Below are positions 50,861 through 63,242 of a stretch of 64,000 nucleotides of DNA, piece by piece. The notes below the pieces were generated by a model. That model was not told the origin of the DNA, did not search any database, and saw only the letters and a program-made list of their open reading frames with translations. The number at the start of each line of letters is the position of its first letter. Positions within the stretch are counted from its first letter, which is position 1. A program made the position numbers and the translations under genes. Origin of the DNA: Malurus cyaneus samueli (taxonomy: Eukaryota; Chordata; Aves; Passeriformes; Maluridae); contig CM019218.1 of the NCBI GenBank assembly GCA_009741485.1, positions 45,408,840-45,472,839 of the forward strand, in the 5' to 3' direction.

Positions 50861-53800
50861 GCAGCACTGACCGGGGTGGGGTGCGTTTTGTTATCGCCCC
50901 TGTGTAAGGAGACAGGAAAATCTCTTGGAAGACAAATCATTAACCACTGAATCCTGCAGAGCCACGCGTGCAGGTGAAAACTGGGCTTTGTCCAGCAGCG
51001 TGGAATGACAATTCCCTAAGGCTGACACTTAGAGGGAGTTGTGGGTCGGTTTGGGGGGGATTCTGGAATTTCTTGCAACATTTGATCATGTTTGCAGCCT
51101 TTTGAAAAATACGGCAGTTGAGAATTTGATCAAAATCAAAGGCACATTCACTTCCATGGAGTCATAAGCAGATTTTTTTTTTATCAACTTGAAAATGAGT
51201 GTTGAATACTTAGTGTCAGCAAATGAGATCCTCTATTTATTTGTATACACCTGTCTCTGCCAAATTAATTATTGCTATGCCATAGAGAAAACAGAATTTG
51301 AGGTAGTGCAATGTCTTTATTCCTCCACACGTGCTCATTTTATATTCCCATCTGACTTTTTGTAGGTTCAAAGTCCAAAAGCCACTAGATACCGGATGAA
51401 AAATGAAGACCCTGTCTGTCTCATTATATTTATTTTTCAGAAACAGTTACACTTTTTGTTCTAGAGAGGGACGTTTAATGATATATTGCATATCTAGTAG
51501 TTCAGTGCATGAGAGAGCAAAAGCCTGACCCTAGTTTGCATGAAACCAAGCACTTAATTTAACTTAAGGTATTTACTTGATGTCAGATCTTGAAAAGCTT
51601 CATCTTTCTGTGATCTGTTTCCTGGTATGTAAAATGAGGGGGAAGCATTTTCCATCCAAAAATGGAGGAGGAAAAATAAAAGCCTAGAAACTAAGAGTTC
51701 AAATTAATAAGGTTTAGTAAACTTTGGAGAAATCACTAGGATCTTATCTTTTCCAAACAGATTTAGACATTTCTTGGAAATGGATCTTAGTACAGAAATT
51801 AACTGCTCAGGTCATATTAATTTTGCTTGTGGCAGTAGCTGGAATCTTGCAAGTGTCTCTCTACTAAGTAACCATCACTCAGTGTGAAAACAGTTTGCAA
51901 AAATATTATTTTTCTTTGTTTGTTAATAGAGATATGAAAATATTTGCTTAATGTTCAGGTTTTGGACCTAATTTTTGAAAGCTGTGTACCAGACCCCCAG
52001 TGTGCCTGCTGAGCAGGCAGGCATTGTTTTAGCAGTTCATTGGCTTCATTGACTTGAGATTCTTGTGCCAAAAGTGGAATTAAATCCTGACTCTTCATAT
52101 TTTCTTACGGTGAGGGTGGTGAGACACTGCAACAGGTTGCCCCATCCCTGGCAGGGTTCAAGGCCAGGCTGGAGGGGGCTCTGAGCAGCCTGGTCTAGTG
52201 GGAAATTTCCTGCCTCGGGGTTGGAACAAGATGATCTTTAAGGTCCCTTCCAACCCAAACCATTCTGTGATCCTTGTGCTTTTTAAGAGCTTCTCTTAGT
52301 GGAATGCAGTTTTCTTTTTCTTTTCTTCTCAAGCCCCAGTCTTGAGGCTAAATCCTGCATCATAAAGTTTGTTCCTTTGAAAAGGCTTCCCCTTTTAAAA
52401 GTAGCTGGTGACCAGCTGTCATTTGTCCAGTAGTGAGATATGCAGTGGTGTGGGTATGTACTGCCAGTCTCTGGCTGGTGTACATGAAAATTATTCCATG
52501 TTCCAGCAGTGCCTGTTCCTGTTTGTGGCAGGTGTTGGGGAGGGAGAGAGGAATGTACTCACTTAACAAAGTTAACCAAGTTGTTCAAGTTGTCTCTCTG
52601 TCAAGCCCCTCCTGCACTCTCCCAATTCTGCCTCCCTTTCCAAAGGAGGCTGCAGCCCTCCCACCAAAACAGCACCCAGGAGCTGACTGACCTCCATGCT
52701 GTTGCCTCTCTGCACACATAGGAATCCCTGCTGGAGGAGTTGCTTTCTGTGGCACAGAGCAGCATTTTGCAGGCAGACTATGTGGCTGGTTTGTCCTTGG
52801 CCATTTGAGGAAGATGGGTCACAGCATCACCTGAGGTGCTGGTGCTTTCTCTAGACTGAGGTGGCAACTGGCGTGGTGGGTTCATCTCTGCTCCGTAAAT
52901 CGGAGTTGTCACACCCGGGAGGCACATCCTTGTCAGTCTCTGGAGGTGACAGGAAGAAGAGTTAATTTCTAAGCTTCACAACTCATGAGTGTTTATCAGA
53001 GCCAAGGTGACCTTTAGCTGTGGCACCGAGAGTTTGCTCTCGGATAATGTCTGAATTAATTTGTTCAGATGTTGTTAACATTTGCATGCTGTGGATATCG
53101 GACATTTCATTGTGCTGGGCCCTTTGTCTTCCTACCATGATTCAATGAAATGTCGTTGTCTGTGTTCCTTCAGACATTTGAAGATTGCAATTTTTTTTTG
53201 TCGTATTAGAATGAAAACATTTTTGAGGGACCATATTGCTGGCTTTTCTTTTTAATGGTAATTATCAGGAGGAATGGCCACAAGGCTAAGGAGTTGCATT
53301 GTGTGGTGAACCAACTTTCTGTTGCCCAGGAGTCTCTTTGCCTCCTTTTGGGGTTGTAGGTCCAAGACTGGTGAATTCTGTAATAGCGTATCTGTGGTTT
53401 ACAGATCACCTGTGGTATGAGTTACTCCCTCCTCCTAATAAAAGCAATGGAGTAAAACCAATATTATTACTGATAATTTCTTACTCCAAACTAAGAGTGG
53501 AAAAGAATATCCATATATAGATATAAACTCCCATAAGTGCTGTCTATTGGGTAAAATAAAAAGTTGAATTAAATTGCACTAAAAATTTAGTCTTTGAAGT
53601 AATTTCTTTCTCTTTTGTTTTCCAGTATAAGTATAGAGACCTAACTATACAGGAGACAACCAGTGTTATCACTCAGTACAAGGACCTCAAACCTGTCATG
53701 GATTCATATGGTTAGTCTGTGCATGAGAAATTTTTGTTGGTGAATTGTTGACGTTTTAGATGTATTTGCTAGGTTTTGTGGGGGCAAAAGGAAGATTAAA

Positions 53801-56800
53801 ACCAGAAAATATAACTTGAGTTTCTCTTTTTTGTCTCTGACATCAATACTTCTTTAGAAACACAGACTTAGCAATATAGTAAGGTTACTTTAGAAAATAG
53901 CTATCTAATGTGTGAAGAAGTGTCACATTTTTAACATCTTAACTTTTAGTTAATCACTCATTGATGTCATCAGTTGGTGTCCTGAGATTGCTGATATCTT
54001 ACAAATTCAACTTTGCTGCCATACAGAGATGTTTTTAAAATTCTATGTAGGAAGGACTGTAAGTCAGTGAACAAATGCTCTATTTAAAATAATAAATGGC
54101 AGTGGCAGTCCTTAAGAGTAGGAAGAAAACAGTCAAGTATATAGAAAATTGGCATGAGGGTTTTGTAATGTGAGTCATTGATGATAATCACTGTTTATTA
54201 GCTGTTGTAAAGTCTCTAAGTTCATTTACATTTAAGTGTGTTAAATGAAGATGATACCACAGCCTACAGTGAGCCAGCATAGCTGCTGAGGTCAGCCTTC
54301 TTAAGATCACCTTTCTTTAGCTGTCACCTTTGGGATTCCTCTGCGAGGTAATTTATATTACTAATACATCGTCAGAGATTTTAATGTCTTCTGCTTTTTA
54401 TATTGTGAATCTGGATTGAGAAATACTAAGAAGGGACATGGACAGGTAAAAGATGAATTTGTTTTGAGTTAGCTGCAAGCCAGCAGCTCTCACAGAAATA
54501 AGAATTCACACAGTGACTGGAGAAATGAAGCAGAAGTGCAGGGGCTGTAGCTGGAATAGCTGCACAAGTTTGTGTAAGAATAGTGATCTGAATTCCAGAT
54601 ATCCTTGAGCTGTAGCCATTTGTGTTCCCTAATGCTCTTTAAGCTGCCTGGAAGAGGCTAAGCACAGAATCACGTTCAGATAATGGGTGTTATTTGTAGC
54701 AGTGACATAAGCAACGAGAAAATAATTACATTGCTGATGAGATATATTTCATTATAGATATAAACTTGAAAACTATGTCCCCGTTGAAATCGCAGCATGT
54801 TCTACCTGCCTTTGCAGAATATCAGTACCACAATAATTGTACACAATAACCTACATTTAAATTATATCTCAGGTAAAACTAGGAAGATAAAAGCTTCCTC
54901 AACAAAAAATGATTTATTCAAGAATAATGTATTGGAGTAAAAGTGTGAGAAAACTAGATACAGGAACTCAGTAAATGTAGGTTAGAGTTTTTGTGCAGTT
55001 TGTGACTAAGACTAAGATTTGACAGATAGTCAAATACTTTTTTTCCTCTTTAGTGTGTTATTGTTTGTTAAATTACCTTTACTGATTCTGTAATAAATGC
55101 CTGTGGACTAGAATTTTCAGTATTCTTGCTAACCTGCATTTTTGAAGAAAGCATAAAGGAATTCTTTATAAACTTCAGATGACAGTTGTTTTTTTTTTAA
55201 ATCAAGTTTGAGTTCAGATTATCTTTGCAGCAATTTGCATTATTTGCAGTTTGCAAGGTTCCAACATGTTTTACTTGGGCACTGAATGAGGAAACAGTTT
55301 TATTTGTAGAGAAGGTAGTTCGACAATGATTAGTCATTCATTTCTCAGAAGCGTGTTATTCATAAGGAGTTGCCTGATTGTGGACAATCATTTGCTAAAC
55401 CATAAATGTGCAAGAGCTGAAACTTTCAGGCTGAGTTTATATGTGTGTAACTTGTGAAAACTTAAGCCAATAAATAGATGGGGTGTAACCTAAACACAGA
55501 TTATTGTAACCAATATGTTTGTTTTAAAAATATTGTTTGTTCCTTTTCAGTTTTTAATGATGGTTCATCTAGGGAGTTGATGAGCCTCAGTGGAACCATT
55601 CCTGTGCCTTACAGAGGTATGCATTTATAACCATTTTCATCATCCCCATTATTTTCTCGAATTCCATGAAAAACTTACTTAGATTTGTCGTGATTCAACC
55701 TCACTGCTTTGCTAATCACTCTTTTCTTGAAATTCTTTACTTGTCCCAAGTAAAATATTTAAAAGAAATTGTTCTCTGTTTTTGCTGCAGGATAAAATTT
55801 CAATGTTGAGCATTGCTTCTTCAGTCTTTCACAGCTTTGTAACACCTCTTTCAGTATTGAAAGTCTTTTCAAGCTTGTCAGTTGAATGAGGGTTGCAAAC
55901 CATTTATTGCTTCAGCTAACAGTAATTCAGTTTAGAGTCTTGTAATGTTGTATTGTAGAACAGATGAGATGGTGTATTAATGGTAAATGATACTTATAAA
56001 TCAAACTTTAATTGTTTGGAAAAATGTTGACTTTGTGGCCATAGTGTTACCTATTCATTGAATGTTATCAGTAAATTTTGGCTTCAGCTTTTAACTTTGT
56101 ACAGTTGAGTTTATTTGGTTTAGGAGATTTTTTAATGAATCTGAATTCAGGAGGACAGTAGAAGAATTGAAATAACTTCTAAAATCTTTAAAAATATCTT
56201 TTCTAGGTAACACATACAATATCCCAATTTGCTTGTGGCTGCTGGACACCTACCCTTTCAACCCCCCGATTTGTTTTGTTAAACCCACTAGCTCTATGAC
56301 AATAAAAACTGGGAAGCATGTTGATGCAAATGGAAAGATCTACCTTCCCTACCTGCATGAGTGGAAATATGTAAGTATGGGGAACTTGAAATTCTCAAAT
56401 TGGTCAGTTCTGCGTTCCTTGAGATAGTTGTATCATTTTTAATGAAAACAGTAGTCTTTATTAGAAGTCTTAAACCATTTTTTAAGATAAAATTAAGTGG
56501 GTTATTTTTTGGAATGTCTTGAAGTTCAGGATGTTGGATTCTGTGTTCTGGTTATTTAATGTAATTGCATCTTTAGTTACAACTCATCTGATTAAACAGT
56601 GCAGCATAAGGTGTCCTTCTTTGGCAGGACACTGATGTGAGGATTTGTGAAATAAGGATATTTACAGAAGGGAAAATATAAATTTATTTAAAATATCTGT
56701 GACTAAAACAGACTTATTTATGTATATACTTGGACTTCTTTATGTAGGCATTCCTGGAGCCTCAGAAATTGGTATATTTGCTTTACCAAAAAAAGAGGCA

Positions 56801-59800
56801 TTGAGCAGTGCAGGCTTCATACGAGTTTTGGCCAAAACATGGACTTGCAAAGAAGATAAACTGTTGACAAGAGCAGAAAAATTATACAAGATGCATAGTT
56901 CTGTAAAAAGTGATTAACAGAAATACATTTATTAAGGATGGGTAATAGGGGAAAAAAGATTGCCCAGGTCAGGATACAGGTCTTGCACAAGCAAGAAGAT
57001 TCTCTAAGGTACAGGTGGTACAGAATTCTTCCTGTTGGAGAGGTTGGTAAAAATAAGTGGATTATAGAGCTAAGATAGAGCTAAGTAAACTTGGAATTGG
57101 GATATTTAATGGTGCTGCATTCATGGTGCTTGTTCTTATTTTGGCAAAATGAAATTCCTATATTAAGTAGTTATAAACAGAAAACCTTGTTTAACTGTAT
57201 TTATAGGAGGTTTGTGCCACTCCTTAATGGGTTAGAATATTTTTTCTGTTGAGAAAATTCTGAATTTTCTGAATCAGAGCAAAAGCTATGATGTATGAAA
57301 TTGGAATGTCTAAAAAAAATTAGTGATCTGTACTTTTTTCACATTGAAGGATGGATTTTAATTTCTTAATATTAAAATCCATTATTGGACATTTATACCC
57401 AGTCATTTACCGTCCTGCAGTTGATATGGAGCCCAGTATTACCCTATTTATTCTGGGTATGAATGTGGCTGGTGCTGTGTTTTGCTATATGGTTTTGAGT
57501 ATAAGATGGCAGGGTTTGGTATCTGTAAGAAATTCCAGAAAGGATCTTAAATATGCTCATATATTTTTCTATATACATACACACGTACATATATGTGTAT
57601 GTGTGTGTGTGTGTGTGTGTGTTTAAAAAAAAATTTAAACCCACAAATAAAAGGAATGCTTTTGAGGGCTGATGGAATAGTATCCTATTGTTGCTACAGT
57701 CAGTTAAACTCCGTTAGCAAATGGAAAACTTGTGATTTGCTTTCCCTCCCAGCCCCAGTCAGACTTGTTGGAGCTGATCCAGGTCATGATTGTTGTGTTT
57801 GGAGAGGAACCTCCAGTCTTTTCTCGGCCCACTGCTTCCTCCAGCTACCCACCATACCAGGCAACAGGCCCACCCACCAGTAAGTGCTCATCACTCGTGA
57901 TTTCTGCAAATCTTCTTATTAATATTTCAAAGTGATTGTTGCCCTACACAACTTGCCCATAAATAATACATTTTACTGCAGATTGACCTTTTATATTGCT
58001 GGCTAGTTAATTCACCTGGGCTGTTCTTTACCTTGTTGGGCTTAGTGATCTTAAAAGTCTTTTCCAACCTAAATGGTTCTGTGAGTCTAAGAATATGTGG
58101 GGTTTTTTGGAGGGGAAGAATCAAGTTTGTGTAACAACAAAGCAAAACCCCAACAAAACCAGAACACATTGAAACACCCCCAAGCTCCTCAAAACAGCTG
58201 GTGTCTTGTCGACATTCCAAGACAGACTTAAAAAGGTATCATTCAGATAACTGTCTGTATCTTTTTTTCATTGTGATAATGCAAGTCCATCTTTTAAGTA
58301 TCCTCAACCATTGATTTCATAAGCAAAAGCGTGCTTAGTTCCTATGTTTCCTATGCCCATGCTCCTGTTCTGTGTGGTTTATTTTTATTTTGTAACAGTT
58401 GCTGGCTGAATATGAAAAACCCACTCTCTTGTGATTTTTTTATTCTTTATTCTCTGTTGATTTGGTGTTCTGATTTAGTATCCATTCTTATTTTCTTGGA
58501 AAAATTCTCAAGACTTTAAAAACAATTCATTTATTTAAACTTCTGGAGGTATTTTATTTTAAAGACTGGAGATGGTTAGATGGGGAAAAAAGAGGAAGTG
58601 GGAAACAAAATAGAAATTCTTCCAGGAGGAGACTTTATATTGGGTAGGGAAAGACCAAAAAAACAGTAGCATGGACCTACTGAAGCCAAAGACTATGATA
58701 GTAGTGAAAGAGGAAGCAGTTTAGCTGGAGATTGTTTATTTAATGGTGTTATAACAGTTCTATATTAATTTAATGGTAGGGTAGGTGTATTTGGTGTTAT
58801 TTATTTTTGTCAGATTTTTAGGACTGTGTCCATTTTCTATTGAAATATGGCTTTTACTTGATCACAGTGTTACATTTGAAAAGTTGAAGTGCTATTCATT
58901 GCCATTTCCAGCAGAACCCGTTTTTACCAAGGTCTTAGGCTTTTAACCTGCGAGAAAATGGGTAGCAAACATAAGTGGGACCATTAGGAATAATTGTCTA
59001 AAGGCAGGTGTTTGGGACTTTTGAGCTTGTCCCCTGCCTGTAAGAGCACCAGCTGATTGTATTGTCCTGATTTTCCAGGAACAGTGGGGGTCAGTATAAG
59101 TGTAGGATTAGCAGAGACTGTGACTTGTGCCTTAAGACCAAACCTTCAGTGAGCCACACTTGATTACTCTTGTAGTGATTCAAAGCTTAAACTGCTTTGA
59201 ATTACTGTTTTGAATTGAATTGAACTAAAATACTGTGAATTACTTCATTGCTGAAGTAATTTCAGTGAAAATATTTCAGGGTTTTGGAATTTTCAGTAGC
59301 TTAGTTTTACTGGTGTAGTCAGACTTTCCTTATTTTACAGACATTTAGGTTTGGGTTTTTTTCACATTCAAGATACATTGTTTAAGAAGAAATGAAGTCC
59401 TTTGACAAAAAATTTAATCATTTCAAAGCACTGAAGGGTGGAAATAGCTCAGCTCTTAAAAAAAAAAGCTATTTGATGGATTATTCCTAAAATTGCTAGA
59501 AATGGGGAATAAGTATGTCCAAAACATAATTTTTGTCAGCTTTTCAAGAAAATTCTTAAAATTACTGAGACTGTTAAAGCCTTAGACATTTATATGTGCT
59601 GATACCAAAAATTTTAAATAAAACTTCTAAATAGCAGAAATTACTGAATAAGGGTATGGTTAGATCATTAAACAGCTAATCAGCTACTCTGAAGATACTT
59701 AAATTATGCCCTTGTTATTTATTGAGTAAAGATCATTGGCTAGGAAGGTTAAATTCTTTTTCCAGCTATTATATAAAAAATGGAGATAGCTCTTAAGGTA

Positions 59801-62800
59801 GGTCATCTTTAATACCACACCATTATTTTTTGTGAATACCCTAGCTGCAGGTTTGTTTTCTTCCTTGACCCACCTACTTGTGCATTTTTAAATTGATACA
59901 TATTTTTAGCCATGCAGTGATTGGTTTAAAGTGAAGATTAAAAAAGAAATCAGTATAACAACGTGATTATATTTGTATTTGAGGAAGAACTTCTTTACAT
60001 TGAGGGTGTGTCTTAGTTTGAAAGACAGGTGTTTGCCAATGAAGGCAGGGACCCCCCTTGGAGTGGTGGATATGACCCCCCTTTCCTCTGAATTGTTATA
60101 GCTTTGAAAAATCACGGGCTTTCAGGCAAGAATATGGGTAAAAGGGAATAGCAGGTTTTACTAGTATGTATAACAAGGTGAAACAAGTAACAGTAACAAT
60201 AGCAGCAACCAGCCCAGTCCCAAACTCAGTGACAGCCTCACACACAGACACACCCTCCCCTTTGGTGCAGTTACAGTCCCAGTTGGCAGGGGCTGCTGCT
60301 CGCCAGCAGGGCGGGTGCGATGATTCCCCCTCGGCTGCAGGGGGCGCTGTGGCGCGGGTCCCGGCTGGCTCAGATCTCCCGCGGCGCCAGTGATGGACAC
60401 AAAATGGCAGGTGGATGGAGAAAAGTTTCTCTGCAAAACTCACAGCGGAAACGCCGATCTCGGTGCTCCTCTGGACAGCAAGAAATCCAGGACGGCAAAG
60501 AGACGAGCAGAAACCCCACGGCTGCAAGATGGGATGGAGCAGAGCTCACCCCTGAAGCTGGAATCGCAGAGGTTCCCAGCAAGGCACAGGAGAGAAAACC
60601 ACCGTGCAGCAAGCAGGAACTCAATGAGCAGAAATGCTGGTCTCCGCAGAAAAAAGGGCAGGCCAGTTTTCTCTGGAGCAGCCAGTGGGCAGACTTCCTC
60701 CTCTCCATCGAAGCAGCCAAGCAAGTGAAGTTACACCCCCCCACCACACAAAAACACATTCTCCCTGCGCTTAGCAAGACCGTTTAGGTGGGCCATAGAT
60801 ATCATTGTCTTCAGTAATCATCAGCCATCAAGAGGATGACCTGGCAATTAGTGTATCTCAGCAACAAATGGGAAAGAAAAAAAGCCCAAAGAAAGGGAAC
60901 AAAAGGGGGAAAATCTTAACCCACAACAGGGTGGCAGAGCACTGAACAGGCTGCCAGGGAGGTTGTGGGTTCTCCCTCTGTGCAGACATTCAAACCTCAC
61001 TGGGATGTGTTCATGTGTCACCTGCTCTAGATGACTCTTCTGTGGCAGGGGTTGGACTTGATGATCTTCAGAGAACCCTTCCAACCCTGACAATCCAGTG
61101 ATTTGGGAAAATATCCAGTGAGAGGTGTCCTAGTTAGTTGTTCCAAGGAATGTGTGAATTGACTTTGATTACATTTCTCATACTCTCCTTCCAGACAAAA
61201 TAATCTTGAAAATATTTTAACCAAGGTTGATAGGGAGGGGAAAATTCAGAAATGCAAATTTTGTCTCTGTTTTGTGAAAATGTGCTTGGTTGCAGAAAGG
61301 GAATTCCAGCATGGTGGGAAGGTCTGTTGCAGTTTTAGTCCTTTCCCTGTTCCAAGTTGACACAGAGACAGCTCACATCAAACGTCTGCACATTTACCTC
61401 TTGCCAAACTGCAGATTAATATATCATGATATGTGTTAAACTTCTGAAATGTAAAAATACACAACTTCATTGTTTTATTTAGCTTCCTATATGCCAGGAA
61501 TTCCAGGTGGAATATCTCCCTATCCACCATCAAGTACTCCAAACCCAAGGTAAGAGCTCCTTTAAACCATCATCATTTACCTGATGGAGAGTTTCACTGA
61601 AAGGTGTCTAATCATCATTGTATTTTCGTGTGGTTTATTTGTTGTATAATTTTTCGTGTTAGCAGGTTTGTTAAAAGTGAGGGCTGAATTCTTGTCAGTA
61701 GCTAAAGAAAGTTGGAGGAAAGTTGAGTTTTCTTCTGTGTTGCTTCAAATGAAATATACTTGGATGATCAATTTATTTTGAAAATGATTACCTATCTCCT
61801 GGCTGTAATCTTGCTTCACTCATACATTTTTATGAGGTTGATATATTAACATGACATGGAAAGAAATGTACCCGTACAAGTCGAGATTTTATTAGCAACT
61901 CAAAAATTGAACAAAACATTGCTGAGTTAATATAAGTCTTGACTCCAGCGTAAATGTGGACTTAATTCAGAGCACTTTAATGGAATTTGAAAGACACAAA
62001 GTTACTTTCAAAGCTTTTTATTCATATTAACCAATACTTTTTTTTTTGTATAATAGTTTGGAATAAAGCATTTCCAGAAGACCTGCAGGTCTGTCTTAAT
62101 AAACAGTGAGATGTTGATTATTGCCTCCTAGTGTGTACTTAGGTTTTTTTTACATCATAATTAATTTGTTTCAATAATTAACTAATATCCTTATGTCCTG
62201 ATTTTGTGTTAGGAGCATATGAGATGTTTCTGTAATATGGAGCATTTTGATTTAAAAAGAAAATTAAAATGTACACACCTATGAGGATTGGGAAGGCAAG
62301 GGAGTGTTATGTTTTAAGAGGCGAAAGGTTAGGATTTTTATAAGTTCTTACAGCATGATTTTTCCTCCTAAATATGTTTATTTAAAGTGATTTTAATGTT
62401 TACATGTCTGCAGATAATAGAAGAACTGGTTTTAAAATGTATCATTTATGAATGAACAGAAAGGTTTTAAGAATTATTAAATTTGCAGTTACCTGAAGAG
62501 AGACAAAATATGCTTATTTTATATTTTGCATGAGTTTTTGGACTGGTTTGTTTAATTATAATTATAGTTAATACTTTGTTGCATGCAGGTGTTTGTCAGT
62601 CTAGTACTGACTGATTTAAGTCCTTGTTTTAGTTGATAGCACATGTATTTTAGAAAGGTGTTGTAGACTGTCTTGTGTCATCTCAATTGTTTCAGTGAGC
62701 AAATGAAAACTTCTGCTTTCTTTATCCTTCAGAGCAGGACTGAGAATTTCTGGAGGAGTTTGTTTCACCTTGCAGCTATATTTTGCACATGATTTTTATG

Positions 62801-63242
62801 TTTACATAAAGCAGTTCATCAGTCATCTTTTCTACTCTTCTGATATTTAAAAATTATTAATTTGAGATTGCTATTTGGGAATTTGTAGCTAGTATAATTT
62901 CTTTTGGATACTTTTGGGGTTTTGTATAGCAGCAGTAAGAGATTTACAAGAATTTGTTATTCAGATGTTGACCAGGCAATAACTAGATAGAATTTCAGAT
63001 AAAATGGTATCTTAAATACTACCAGAAATACCAGTTGCGAAAAATGTTAATGTGACCAGGAAAAAGGTCTGCAGTTTTAACATTTTATTATGTAAATGAA
63101 TGTTTTGCTAATAGTTGCATAAAATTAGTATATCTTTCTTTTCAAAGCAGCTACCCAAACTATCCTTACCCAGGTGGTGTTCCATTTCCAGCAACCACTA
63201 GTGTTCAGTACTACCCTTCTCAGCCTCCTGTCACTACTGTTG
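50596..63242 (+). CDS. TSG101: TSG101, ESCRT-I subunit (5' part; continues past the window)
   Basis: TSG101 sorts ubiquitinated cargo at endosomes and acts in cytokinetic abscission as part of ESCRT-I. Coding exons here: 50596-50637, 53626-53710, 55551-55616, 56207-56370, 57753-57879, 61483-61549 and 63151-63242, all with GT/AG borders and continuous phase, giving the first 214 of about 390 residues. They cover the N-terminal UEV domain (1-145) and the Pro-rich linker up to QPPVTTV. UEV residues known to contact P(T/S)AP ligands (Y63, Y68, T92, M95, V141, F142) and ubiquitin (V43, N45, D46, F88) are all present. Differences from the human protein include Y82F, H119Y and G126E. Exons for the coiled coil and C-terminal steadiness box must lie beyond 64000. 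No break or frameshift is seen. Confidence 0.97.
50638..53625 (+). other. TSG101 intron 1
   Basis: The donor GTACGG at 50638 pairs with an acceptor TTTTCCAG ending at 53625. It holds the end of the CpG island and a CR1 3' fragment (52099-52272). The rest appears unique and AT-rich, without coding signs. Confidence 0.8.
52099..52272 (+). mobile_element. CR1 LINE 3' fragment in TSG101 intron 1
   Basis: The segment runs from 'CGGTGAGGGTGGTGAGACAC' through 'GGTTGCCCCATCCCTGGCAG' and 'GATGATCTTTAAGGTCCCTT' to the tail 'CCATTCTGTGATCC'. It is a short 5'-truncated CR1 in + orientation and looks relatively young by its closeness to the common CR1 wording. Confidence 0.88.
57595..57622. repeat. (GT)n microsatellite in TSG101 intron 4
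   Basis: Eleven uninterrupted GT dinucleotides (57601-57622) are preceded by an imperfect TGTGTAT segment and an alternating CA/TA stretch from about 57571. Confidence 0.9.
58030..58089 (+). mobile_element. Short CR1 3' tail in TSG101 intron 5
   Basis: 'TTGGGCTTAGTGATCTTAAA', 'TTTTCCAACCTAAATGG' and 'TTCTGTGAGTCTA' follow the order of the last 60 bp of a CR1 element in + orientation. Only the very 3' end is present. Confidence 0.7.
59976..61102 (+). mobile_element. CR1 LINE fragment split by an LTR insertion
   Basis: The left part (59976-60008) reads 'GAGGAAGAACTTCTTTACAT' followed by TGAGGGTG. The right part (60929-61102) resumes with GGGTGGCAGAGCACTGAACA, 'GGCTGCCAGGGAGGTTGTGG' and ends '…CCAACCCTGACAATCCAGTG'. 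Together they are one continuous CR1 3' region in + orientation, interrupted by the LTR at 60009-60928. It lies in TSG101 intron 5. Confidence 0.85.
60009..60928. mobile_element. Solo LTR (endogenous retrovirus) in TSG101 intron 5
   Basis: A 920-bp block begins TGTCTTAG and ends CCACAACA, so it has the TG…CA ends of an LTR. It is flanked on both sides by the 5-bp direct repeat GGGTG (60004-60008 and 60929-60933) and sits inside a CR1 element. No retroviral coding genes are inside, so it is a solo LTR left after recombination. Orientation is unsure, as I see no unambiguous AATAAA on either strand. Open frames within it (for example 60320-60787 on the + strand) show no known protein features. 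Confidence 0.85.

Noticed and set aside
50081..50867. Long GC-rich open frames on both strands before TSG101
   Set aside because: They are artefacts of the 30-bp minisatellite and CpG island. They lack Kozak, splice or protein-family support.
56699..56917. 72-codon open frame in TSG101 intron 4, preceded by a TAG acceptor-like site
   Set aside because: Exons 4 and 5 already join in phase 0 with the expected protein. The frame has no recognised similarity and would interrupt the UEV domain.
60096..60787. Open frames of 90-155 codons inside the solo LTR
   Set aside because: They lie wholly within LTR sequence, show no retroviral protein features, and occur on both strands.
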